Shown: positions 16,731 through 24,152 of the stretch, piece by piece | Layout: the number at the start of each line of letters is the position of its first letter | How positions within the stretch are numbered: the first letter of the stretch is position 1 | Assembly (NCBI RefSeq): GCF_001653135.1 | Contig: NZ_BDDS01000011.1 | Span: forward strand, 1-64,000 | Reading direction: 5' to 3' | From: Pseudoalteromonas neustonica | Lineage (GTDB): Bacteria; Pseudomonadota; Gammaproteobacteria; Enterobacterales; Alteromonadaceae | Length of the DNA: 64,000 nt | The notes under the pieces: model-generated | Database searches by the model: none | The model's input: only the letters and a program-made list of their open reading frames with translations | What the model was told of the DNA's origin: nothing | Program-made: the position numbers and the translations under genes

Positions 16731-17378
16731 ATGCAATTATTTATCGGTAATAAAAACTATTCTACCTGGTCGCTTAGAGCGTGGTATTTAATGAGTAAAT
16801 TCAATATGGATTTTACTGAGGAGCAGTTGGTACTCGACACTCCTGAGTTTTATAAAACACTTAGTACTCGATTTGATGTGCAAAAAGTTCCCGCATTAAT
16901 AGATGGTGGTTTGCACGTATGGGACTCTCTCGCAATTTGTGAATACATCAACGATGCTTATCTAGCTGGTTCAGCCTGGCCGAAAGATATAGCTCAGCGA
17001 GCCAAAGCGCGTAGTTTAAGCGCCGAAATGCATTCAGGGTTTATAGCGTTACGTAATGAAATGCCAATGAATATTCGTGCAACTCGTTTTGTTGAGCTAT
17101 CTGATACTGCTAAAAATGATATAACACGTATAGATGAAATTTTTACGCAACAACAAGCCGATTACCCAAATGCTTGGCTATTCGGTGAATTTAGTATTGT
17201 TGATGCTATGTACGCGCCTATTGTACTGCGCTTAAAAACTTATCAAATTAATTTATCCGAAGCGGCAACTCGCTATACTGAGCAAGTGATAAATTGCCCA
17301 GTATTACAAAGCTGGATAAAACAAGCACTAACAGAAACAGATATTGTCGAATGTGATGAAGCTGGCGTTGATGTTTAA
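16731..17378 (+). CDS. Glutathione S-transferase family protein
   Basis: 215 aa. The thioredoxin-like N-terminal domain begins MQLFIGNKNYSTWSLRAWYL, where S/T residues in YSTWS are candidates for glutathione activation. KVPALIDGG carries the cis-Pro loop, and DSLAICEYI the gamma-glutamyl-binding Ser. The C-terminal all-helical domain follows, with WLFGEFSIVDAMYAPIVLRL. This pattern is that of the YfcF/zeta-like bacterial GSTs; the substrate is unknown. The start at 16731 matches family N-termini; the 20 codons upstream in frame look like untranslated leader. Confidence 0.88.
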   Translation: MQLFIGNKNYSTWSLRAWYLMSKFNMDFTEEQLVLDTPEFYKTLSTRFDVQKVPALIDGGLHVWDSLAICEYINDAYLAGSAWPKDIAQRAKARSLSAEMHSGFIALRNEMPMNIRATRFVELSDTAKNDITRIDEIFTQQQADYPNAWLFGEFSIVDAMYAPIVLRLKTYQINLSEAATRYTEQVINCPVLQSWIKQALTETDIVECDEAGVDV

Positions 17379-17489
17379 CTTGTTTTGCTAACCTATATGG
17401 CTTTTTACTTTCCTTTGAAAAGCCAGTACAATTCGCCACGTTTTTAATTGCATTAGCAGTATTATATCAAGGTGAGTTATCGAGTTTTT

Positions 17490-18044
17490 ATGCATCAAAT
17501 CGCCGATTTAATTTCTATTTTTGATAGCACTTTTTATCAAAGCCATAATACGCGCTTAGTAAAAGGTGAGCATGAGCCTATTTATACGCCTGCTAACGAG
17601 CATACGTCATATCATCAAATCGTATTTGCCCATGGCTTTTACGCCAGTGCTCTGCATGAAATTGCGCATTGGTTAGTCGCGGGTGATAAACGCAGGCTTT
17701 TAGAAGACTATGGGTACTGGTATTGCCCAGACGGGCGAGATGCATCTCAACAAGCTGAATTTGAATCTGTTGAAGTTAAACCACAAGCAATAGAGTGGGC
17801 ACTAAGCGCAGCGGCGGGGTTTGATTTTAATGTCTCTGTTGATAATTTAAATGGTGAGCAAACATGTCGTTTTGATTTTCAAGCACGTGTGCATCAGCAG
17901 TTAATCCAGTTTTTAGATGATGGTTTTAATCCGCGTACTAGTGCTCTTTTAAACGCATTAAGTAAATTTTATAACACGCCGTGGCCATTGAGTACGGCGC
18001 AGTTTTTATGGCAACATCCACAGGAGCTTTGTAATGGCGTTTAA
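17490..18044 (+). CDS. epmC: Elongation factor P hydroxylase EpmC (YfcM)
   Basis: 184 aa from ATG 17490 (190 from a GTG at 17472). It matches E. coli YfcM closely: NTRLVKGEHEPIY, IVFAHGFYASALHEIAHW, DYGYWYCPDGRDA, VEVKPQA and an RVHQQ helix. HEIAH (H56, E57, H60) and nearby acids form the non-haem iron centre. EpmC hydroxylates the beta-lysylated Lys of EF-P. AAGGTGAG upstream fits the ATG with long spacing; the N-terminus also aligns best from there. It overlaps the next gene by 11 nt. Confidence 0.93.
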   Translation: MHQIADLISIFDSTFYQSHNTRLVKGEHEPIYTPANEHTSYHQIVFAHGFYASALHEIAHWLVAGDKRRLLEDYGYWYCPDGRDASQQAEFESVEVKPQAIEWALSAAAGFDFNVSVDNLNGEQTCRFDFQARVHQQLIQFLDDGFNPRTSALLNALSKFYNTPWPLSTAQFLWQHPQELCNGV

Positions 18045-19155
18045 ATTAGGATTAATTGTTAATCCTGTTGCGGGTTTAGGTGGTAGTGTGGCGCTCAAAG
18101 GCAGTGATGGTGCTGACACTGCAGCCAAAGCGATTAAGCTTGGGGCGCAACCAAAAGCAAATTTACGAACTCAAGCTGCACTGGAAGTATTAACACCTTA
18201 TCAGAACCAGCTTACTGTTTATACTGCCAATGGTGCAATGGGCGAGCATACAGCCAAAGAGCTTGGCTTTACCACTGAAGTTATTTATTACAGTGAACAT
18301 GTTACTACCTCTGTGGACACAGAGCAGGCTGCAAAAGCATTATTAGAATTAGGTGTCGATCTTATTTTATTTGCTGGAGGCGATGGCACCGCCCGTAATA
18401 TTTGTCATGCGGTTGAAGACAATGTCCCTGTGCTTGGTATTCCTGCAGGATGCAAAATTCATTCAGGTGTGTACGCTATTACGCCAAAAGCAGCAGGGCG
18501 TGTAGTTGAAATGCTGGTTAAAGGGGAACTTGTTACTCTTGGTGATGCCGATGTTATGGATATTGACGAAGATGCGTTTCGCCAAGGCACAGTAAAAGCA
18601 AAACGTTATGGTGAAATGCAAGTACCGAGTGAAGTGCGTTATGTGCAAGCTGTAAAAAATGGTGGCAAAGAAACCGATGAACTTGTATTGGCTGATATAG
18701 CCGCACATGTTGTGAGTGAAATGGAAGAAGACACGCTCTATATTATGGGCAGTGGCTCAACAGTTGAAGCGGTGATGCAAGAGATGGGCCTTGAAAACAC
18801 GCTATTAGGTGTCGACTTGGTCGAAGATCAGCAGCTGATTGGGCGCGACCTTACTGCACAAAAGCTACTTGAATTAACAAAAAATCGAAAAACCAAGTTA
18901 GTGATCACGCTTATCGGTGGTCAAGGTCATATTTTTGGTCGCGGTAACCAACAATTAAGTCCAGCGCTTATTCGCGCGGTTGGTACACACAACATTATAG
19001 TGGTGGCAACAAAAACCAAACTACAGGCTTTAAATGGCCGTCCTCTCATTAGCGATACTGGCGATACTGAGTTGGATGATGAATTAAGCGGTTATATTCG
19101 TGTTACAAGCGGATTTAACGACCATATTATGTATGCAGTAGGCCACCAAGATTAA
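18034..19155 (+). CDS. ATP-NAD kinase family protein
   Basis: 373 aa. LGLIVNPVAGLGG (5-17) and ILFAGGDGTARNI with GGDGT at 115-119 are the NAD-kinase/diacylglycerol-kinase-fold nucleotide-binding motifs, followed by GIPAGCKIHSGVYA and a long C-terminal beta domain. It belongs to the COG3199-type 'AcoX/ATP-NAD kinase-like' group rather than the housekeeping NadK, and the true substrate is not established. Its ATG lies inside the 3' end of epmC, so translation is probably coupled. yfcL follows 35 nt later. Confidence 0.88.
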   Translation: MAFKLGLIVNPVAGLGGSVALKGSDGADTAAKAIKLGAQPKANLRTQAALEVLTPYQNQLTVYTANGAMGEHTAKELGFTTEVIYYSEHVTTSVDTEQAAKALLELGVDLILFAGGDGTARNICHAVEDNVPVLGIPAGCKIHSGVYAITPKAAGRVVEMLVKGELVTLGDADVMDIDEDAFRQGTVKAKRYGEMQVPSEVRYVQAVKNGGKETDELVLADIAAHVVSEMEEDTLYIMGSGSTVEAVMQEMGLENTLLGVDLVEDQQLIGRDLTAQKLLELTKNRKTKLVITLIGGQGHIFGRGNQQLSPALIRAVGTHNIIVVATKTKLQALNGRPLISDTGDTELDDELSGYIRVTSGFNDHIMYAVGHQD

Positions 19156-19190
19156 TGGCTAACACACTGCAAAATCAGGAGAAGTAAGTA

Positions 19191-19466
19191 ATGAGTTTAG
19201 TAAGCTATATAGATGCAGCCCAGCAGTATTTTGACGACTTAGTGATCAAAGCCACTGATGATGAGCTTTTTGCCGGTGGTTATTTACGCGGTCACTTTGA
19301 TTTGGCAGTAGGGTATGCGCAAGTTGAAGAGCTCAACTTAGAAGTGTCAGAACTCAACGAGACGGTCGAAAAAAGCTTAGTAAAAGCGTATCGCAATGGC
19401 GAATTAAATGAAGATGACAAAACACTGGTTGTGAGAATTTGGGAAGAAGTAAAAGCGCTCGCATAA
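19191..19466 (+). CDS. yfcL: YfcL family protein
   Basis: 91 aa, like E. coli YfcL (92 aa). It is acidic and mostly helical, with YLRGHFDLAVGYAQVE in the middle and a C-terminal DDKTLVVRIWEEVK. No catalytic motif is visible and no function is established. The position at the end of the prmB-aroC-epmC neighbourhood is the same as in E. coli, which supports the name. GGAGAAG precedes the ATG. Confidence 0.88.
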   Translation: MSLVSYIDAAQQYFDDLVIKATDDELFAGGYLRGHFDLAVGYAQVEELNLEVSELNETVEKSLVKAYRNGELNEDDKTLVVRIWEEVKALA

Positions 19467-19490
19467 TTTGTTCTAAGGTAACAGAAATAA

Positions 19491-19514
19491 AAACGGCAAT
19501 CTTGCCGTTTTTTT
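19491..19514 (+). terminator. Intrinsic terminator after yfcL
   Basis: AAACGGCAA, loop TC, TTGCCGTTT: a perfect 9-bp stem with a 7-nt T run. It closes the epmC-yfcL transcript. Confidence 0.9.
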
Positions 19515-19626
19515 GTGCTTTTTTATAATTCCGTCCCTAAAAACGCATTTTTATGTTTACTTAAAATTTACCTAAAGCGGCATTTACGGTAATGTAGCAA
19601 AGTATTAATTCTAGGGAACAAGCGAA

Positions 19627-21186
19627 ATGAATAATAATAATGATGTGGCAATGCCAACAGGTGTTGTTGCTCGATTTTTAAACTTTGTTGAACGGGTGGG
19701 TAATAAGCTACCTGATCCGGCAATTATATTTTTGTTTGCCATGTTATTAATTTGGTTTTTATCATGGTGGTTTTCTGGCGTAAGTTTTGACGCCATTGAT
19801 CCACGTACTGGTGAAGCCATTATAATTAACAACATGCTGGCAAGTGATTCTTTGGCCACTTTTTTATCTTCTATGGTAAAAACGTTTACAGGTTTTGCAC
19901 CGTTAGGCGTGGTATTAGTGGCTATGCTAGGTGTAGGTGTTGCTGAACATTCAGGTTTCATCAATACTGGCCTTAAGCTAATGCTTAAAGTAACTCCGCA
20001 AAAGTTATTAACTCCTTCGATTATCCTAGTTGCTATTGTTAGCCATACAGCAACCGATGCTGGTTATGTATTGGTTATACCATTAGCGGGTGTGATTTTT
20101 TACGCTGCAGGACGCCATCCTCTTGCCGGTATTGCAGCCGCATTTGCAGGGGTAAGTGGTGGCTTTGGGGCTAACTTTATTCCATCAGGAATTGATCCAC
20201 TATTACAAAGCTTTACGCAAAGTGCAGCGCAAATAATTAACCCTACAATGACGGTAAACCCATTAAATAACTGGGCATTTGCATCGGCGTCAAGTTTGTT
20301 TATCGTATTAGTAGGCTGGTATATCACTGATAAAATTATCGAACCACGTTTACAAAAAACAAAAGTTGATGGCGCAGAAGAAGACTTACCCGTATTTGAA
20401 GATGCGCGCAGTGATGAAAAACGTGCCTTTTTTATTGCAAGTAGCGTGATGATAGCAGGTCTTGCATTGTTAGCGTTTGTTTCAGCACCAGCAGATTCTG
20501 CAATGCGCAGCAGTGATGGCTCGCTTACTAATTTTAGTTCGCCTTTAATGCAGTCAATTGTGCCGTTAATCTTTTTACTCTTTTGGATCCCGGGTGCTGT
20601 ATATGGCTTTACAGTCGGCACGTTTAAAACCACCAAAGACATGATAGATGCTATGAGTAAAGCCATGAATGGCATGGCGTACTATATTGTTATGGCGTTC
20701 TTCTGTTCGTTATTTATTGCCGCATTTAGTAAATCAAACTTAGGTGCATTACTGGCTATTGAAGGCGCGCAGCTTTTAAAAGCGATGGAATTACCCAGTG
20801 CTGTAACTGTCGTTGGCATCATCTTTTTAACAGGCTTTGTTAACTTATTTGTAGGCTCAAGCTCAGCTAAGTGGGCGCTGCTAGGTCCTGTATTTGTGCC
20901 GATGCTAATGCAGTTGGGCATTTCACCCGATCTAACGCAAGCAGCTTATAGGGTTGGAGACTCAAGCTCTAATATCATTACACCGCTTATGCCTTACTTT
21001 CCGCTAGTTGTTGTTTACTGCCAAAAGTATGTCAAAGGCACCGGAATCGGCACGCTCATTGCGTTGATGCTGCCATACTCAATCGCCTTTATGATTGGCT
21101 GGAGCTTATTTTTACTCGGCTACTGGGCACTTGGTTTACCGCTAGGAATAGACGCAAGTTATGTTTATCCAGCCGTAGCGCCTTAG
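19627..21186 (+). CDS. AbgT family transporter
   Basis: 519 aa with a dozen or so hydrophobic helices. Family patterns: ERVGNKLPDPAIIFLF near the N-terminus, GVGVAEHSGFI, SHTATDAGYVLVIPLAG, GVSGGFGANFIPSGIDPLLQS, VGSSSAKWALLGPVFVPMLM and YRVGDSSSNIITPLMPYFPLV. AbgT proteins import p-aminobenzoyl-glutamate in E. coli, and relatives export sulfonamides as proton-coupled pumps, so direction is uncertain. No abgA/abgB hydrolase gene is adjacent. A free-standing gene flanked by terminators. Confidence 0.93.
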   Translation: MNNNNDVAMPTGVVARFLNFVERVGNKLPDPAIIFLFAMLLIWFLSWWFSGVSFDAIDPRTGEAIIINNMLASDSLATFLSSMVKTFTGFAPLGVVLVAMLGVGVAEHSGFINTGLKLMLKVTPQKLLTPSIILVAIVSHTATDAGYVLVIPLAGVIFYAAGRHPLAGIAAAFAGVSGGFGANFIPSGIDPLLQSFTQSAAQIINPTMTVNPLNNWAFASASSLFIVLVGWYITDKIIEPRLQKTKVDGAEEDLPVFEDARSDEKRAFFIASSVMIAGLALLAFVSAPADSAMRSSDGSLTNFSSPLMQSIVPLIFLLFWIPGAVYGFTVGTFKTTKDMIDAMSKAMNGMAYYIVMAFFCSLFIAAFSKSNLGALLAIEGAQLLKAMELPSAVTVVGIIFLTGFVNLFVGSSSAKWALLGPVFVPMLMQLGISPDLTQAAYRVGDSSSNIITPLMPYFPLVVVYCQKYVKGTGIGTLIALMLPYSIAFMIGWSLFLLGYWALGLPLGIDASYVYPAVAP

Positions 21187-21211
21187 ATATTGGAGTAATC
21201 ATTTAAAAAAT

Positions 21212-21243
21212 AGCCCCACCATGAGAATGATGGGGCTTTTTTG
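21212..21243 (+). terminator. Intrinsic terminator after the AbgT gene
   Basis: AGCCCCACCAT, loop GAGA, ATGATGGGGCT (one mismatch in an 11-bp stem), then TTTTTTG. The rest of the gap to 21542 shows no gene; a tiny 11-codon frame at 21408 is not supported. Confidence 0.88.
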
Positions 21244-21542
21244 TTTCATAATTTTAAGATAAGCCATATTCTTCGCTTTTTAATATGGAAAGCGAATGCG
21301 TGTCTTTTCTACAATAGTATTAACATTATATAGAGCATGGAGAATAATAAAGAGTGTGACTTGTAAGGTTTTATTTAATTAAGTAGTCACATTAATAAAG
21401 GATTAAAATGAATAGGGACGTTAACCTTCATACTAATAAATGAATGGAAGAAATGTTTTTTTGGGGAGAGGGTAAACCCCTTTCTTGGTTTTTAATAAGA
21501 TACAAGTGAGCAGTGTTGTCCATTAAGTAATATGGAACAACC

Positions 21543-21605
21543 ACAATTTACAATTTACAACTTACCGCTTACCGCTTACCGCTTACCGCTTAAGGCTTAA
21601 AACTG
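21543..21605. repeat. Seven-base-pair periodic array (nine heptads)
   Basis: Nine consecutive 7-mers: ACAATTT twice, ACAACTT, ACCGCTT four times, AAGGCTT, AAAACTG. Positions 1 and 7 are near-constant while the middle varies, so the array diverged around a fixed 7-bp period. It lies in the 540-bp gap between the AbgT gene and deaD. Related degenerate heptads occur at 53469-53496 and 53655-53689. Function unknown. Confidence 0.8.
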
Positions 21606-21673
21606 ACGGTGTAACTTCTCTAAAACTTTATTCTCGCTAACTTCCTTCTACTAACTTTACTTTATTCCAGACA

Positions 21674-21710
21674 CAAAAAAACCTTACCATTTACATGGCA
21701 AGGTTTTTTT
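21674..21710 (-). terminator. Terminator of deaD, T-rich on both strands
   Basis: AAAAAAACCTTACCAT, loop TTAC, ATGGCAAGGTTTTTTT: near-perfect long stem with A/T runs on both sides, 16 nt past the deaD stop. It can end transcription from either direction. Confidence 0.88.
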
Positions 21711-21726
21711 ATTAAAGACGCGTTGC

Positions 21727-23559
21727 TTATTTAGCTGTGAAGCTTACTGGGCGACGTTCTTTACGAGGGCCGCTGCGTTTATCACCGCGAGGGCCATCAG
21801 TGCGCTTTCTGTCACCTGATGGACGCTCAGAGCGTTCGCCACGTGGTTCAGCAGGGCCTTGATCTTGTGTAATTGTTAAGCCCATTGGACGTTTACAAAT
21901 AAACACTTTTTGGAAATGATCAAGTACATCTTTTGGCATGTTTTGCGGTAATTGAACCGTACTGTGATTATCGTGTAAACGAATATCACCAATAAACTTG
22001 CTTGAGATATCAGCTTCGTTAGCGATAGCGCCAACAATGTTCTTAACTTGCACACCATGCTCACGACCTACTTCGATACGGTAAGTATCCATAGGGCCTG
22101 CATCACGGCTGTTACGTTCGCGAGGTTTACGCTCAGCGCGTTCACCACCACGCTCGCCGCCACGTTCGTTACGACGTCCGCGGTCACCGCGATCGTTACG
22201 TGGGTTGCGGTCGTTACGCTCGTTACGTTCACGAGGTTGAATCTTAACTTCTTCAACTTTAATTGGTGATTGTTGCTGTGCTAAACACAGTAACGCACCC
22301 GCTAGGTCTTCAGGAGCAAGTTCAAGTTTTTCAGCCATTTTAATAGCTACTTCATTGAAGAAGGTAATATCTTTGTTTTCAAGTGCGATAGCAAGTTTTG
22401 CTTGTAACGCTTCGATACGTTTTTCTTCAACTACTTTAGCTGTAGGCAATTCAACCTGTGCAATATCTGAATTCGTATGACGCATGATATTTTTAAGTAA
22501 ATAGCGTTCATTGTGTTTTACGAATAAAATTGCTTTACCAGTACGACCAGCACGACCTGTACGACCGATACGGTGAACGTAGGCTTCAGAATCTTGTGGG
22601 ATATCGTAGTTGATAACAAGGCTTAAACGGTCAACATCTAGACCACGTGCCGCAACGTCTGTTGCGATAACGATGTTCAACATGCCGCTTTTTAAGCGAT
22701 CTACAGTGCGTTCACGTGCTTGCTGGTTCATATCACCATTAAGCGGAGCTACAGAGAAACCTTCGCGCTCTAATAACTCAGAAAGCTGTACTGTATCGTT
22801 ACGAGTACGCACGAATACAATAGCGCCTTCATATTGCTCAGCTTCTAAAAAGCGAACAATGGCTTTATTCTTGTGTACGCTTGCATTCCAAAACACTTGC
22901 TCAACAGATGATACGGTTGAGTTACGCGCAGAAATATGAACCTGTTCAGGGTTATTCATATATTTGCTGCTGATGTTTTGAATTTGCTTAGGCATAGTCG
23001 CAGAGAAAAGACATGTTTGCTTTTCGCGCGGTGTTTTTTCCATGATGTTTTCAACATCATCGATAAAGCCCATACGTAACATTTCATCGGCTTCATCAAG
23101 TACCAATGCTTGTAAAGCATCAAACTTGATAGTGCCACGGTTAATATGATCGATTAAGCGACCTGGAGTAGCGACAATAACTTGCGCGCCACGACGAAGT
23201 GCACTTAGTTGGATACTGTAGCTCTGGCCACCATAAAGTGCCAATACTTCAATACCACGAACATGTTTAGCATATTGTTCGAATGCCTCAGCTACTTGGA
23301 TCGCAAGCTCACGGGTTGGTGTGAGTACAAGGATCTGCGGCTGCTTCACAGACGGGTCAATATTATTAAGTAATGGCAGTGCAAATGCTGCGGTTTTACC
23401 TGTACCCGTTTGAGCTAGTCCCAGTACGTCCTTTCTTTCTAGCAATAACGGTATACATTGAGCTTGGATTTCAGATGGTGTCTTGTAACCCAACTCTTCA
23501 ACTGCCTTCAAGATTGCAGGAGAAAGATTTAGAGATTCAAACGTGACTGGTTCTGACAT
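21727..23559 (-). CDS. deaD: ATP-dependent DEAD-box RNA helicase DeaD (CsdA)
   Basis: 610 aa. Helicase core: Q-motif region TPSEIQAQCIP, Walker A AQTGTGKT (49-56), PTRELA, DEAD (155-158), SAT (186-188), VATDVAARGLD and HRIGRTGRAGR. An extended middle domain is followed by a very Arg/Gly/Asn/Asp-rich linker (about 445-490) and a C-terminal DbpA-type RNA-binding domain (YRIEVGREHGVQVKNIVGAIANE onward) plus an RG-rich tail. DeaD unwinds RNA in ribosome biogenesis and mRNA turnover, notably at low temperature. In E. coli deaD follows pnp-nlpI; here it lies 20 kb away on the opposite strand. Confidence 0.95.
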   Translation of the reverse strand: MSEPVTFESLNLSPAILKAVEELGYKTPSEIQAQCIPLLLERKDVLGLAQTGTGKTAAFALPLLNNIDPSVKQPQILVLTPTRELAIQVAEAFEQYAKHVRGIEVLALYGGQSYSIQLSALRRGAQVIVATPGRLIDHINRGTIKFDALQALVLDEADEMLRMGFIDDVENIMEKTPREKQTCLFSATMPKQIQNISSKYMNNPEQVHISARNSTVSSVEQVFWNASVHKNKAIVRFLEAEQYEGAIVFVRTRNDTVQLSELLEREGFSVAPLNGDMNQQARERTVDRLKSGMLNIVIATDVAARGLDVDRLSLVINYDIPQDSEAYVHRIGRTGRAGRTGKAILFVKHNERYLLKNIMRHTNSDIAQVELPTAKVVEEKRIEALQAKLAIALENKDITFFNEVAIKMAEKLELAPEDLAGALLCLAQQQSPIKVEEVKIQPRERNERNDRNPRNDRGDRGRRNERGGERGGERAERKPRERNSRDAGPMDTYRIEVGREHGVQVKNIVGAIANEADISSKFIGDIRLHDNHSTVQLPQNMPKDVLDHFQKVFICKRPMGLTITQDQGPAEPRGERSERPSGDRKRTDGPRGDKRSGPRKERRPVSFTAK

Positions 23560-23719
23560 TAATACGCCTCAACGAATTTAAAGAGGCGCGCATTGTATAG
23601 GATTTGTGAGGCAAATGCTTGTATAAATTACAACTAATTTATATGTGGTTGATGTTGATTGAAATTTAACCAGTTTGATTTTTAAGCAAGTCAAGCTGGT
23701 TAACATATTGGACACACAG

Positions 23720-23983
23720 TTATTGGTAAAGGCCGAGGTTTTCTTTTGCGTACGCTTCAAATTCTGTAAAGCCCCCAATGTGTTTTTGGTCAACAAATAT
23801 TTGCGGTACAGTTGGGCAAGGCTTGCCTGCTGATTGCTCTAAGTCAGCTTTGCTAACACCTTCTTTGATTATATCAACATAGCGGTATTTAAAGTCATCG
23901 CGCTGGCTTGCTAATTTTTCAGCAACGTCTTTTGCACGAACACAGAATGGGCAGCCTTCACGGCCAAAAATTACAGTTAACAT
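23720..23983 (-). CDS. grxA: Glutaredoxin 1 (GrxA)
   Basis: 87 aa. MLTVIFGREGCPFCVRAKDVAEKL aligns with E. coli GrxA; the dithiol active site is C11-P-F-C14. TVPQIFVDQKHIGGFTEFEAY provides the cis-Pro loop and glutathione-binding Gly-Gly. It reduces ribonucleotide reductase and protein disulfides with glutathione. The start is placed at 23983 because GAGGAG lies 7 nt upstream; an in-frame ATG further up adds 21 residues without family support. The strong inverted repeat at 24103-24146 lies upstream. Confidence 0.93.
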   Translation of the reverse strand: MLTVIFGREGCPFCVRAKDVAEKLASQRDDFKYRYVDIIKEGVSKADLEQSAGKPCPTVPQIFVDQKHIGGFTEFEAYAKENLGLYQ

Positions 23984-24070
23984 ATCGCTCTCCTCGATTT
24001 GATTTAAAGTGATACTAATCACTAGATATAAAAATATACAGTGCAAAAAAACGATTGGACAGTTCTATTT

Positions 24071-24097
24071 TTATGATTTGAGGTTTTATGATTTGAG
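24071..24097. repeat. Two 12-bp direct repeats upstream of grxA
   Basis: TTATGATTTGAG occurs at 24071-24082 and again at 24086-24097, a period of 15 bp, between grxA and the perfect inverted repeat. Could be a tandem binding site for a regulator of grxA, but chance is not excluded. Confidence 0.5.
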
Positions 24098-24102
24098 CAA
24101 TT

Positions 24103-24146
24103 ATAAGTGAGTCACTCGAGGGCACGCCATGGAGTGACTCACTTAT
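24103..24146. repeat. Perfect 15-bp inverted repeat between the TonB receptor gene and grxA
   Basis: ATAAGTGAGTCACTC (24103-24117) and GAGTGACTCACTTAT (24132-24146) are exact reverse complements around a 14-nt loop. The right arm begins 6 nt past the receptor stop codon. No T run follows on the minus strand, so it is at best a non-canonical terminator or an mRNA 3'-end stabiliser. Each arm also contains the smaller palindrome AGTGA(C/G)TCACT, which looks like a protein site. Confidence 0.75.
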
Positions 24147-24152
24147 GCTACG

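Noticed and set aside
20100..20675. 191-aa ORF on the minus strand inside the AbgT gene
   Set aside because: Fully inside a strongly conserved gene on the other strand; the translation resembles no protein and is a codon-usage shadow.
21408..21443. An 11-codon frame after AAAGGATTAAA in the AbgT-deaD gap
   Set aside because: A reasonable ribosome-binding site, but too short to support and no sign of a leader-peptide attenuator after it.
21543..21605. Heptad array as a possible CRISPR
   Set aside because: Units are 7 bp with no spacers and no cas genes in the window.
22048..22269. ORFs antisense and out of frame to the Arg/Gly-rich linker of deaD
   Set aside because: The repetitive CG-rich codons of the RG linker open frames on both strands; products are Thr/Val/Ala low-complexity with no ribosome-binding site.
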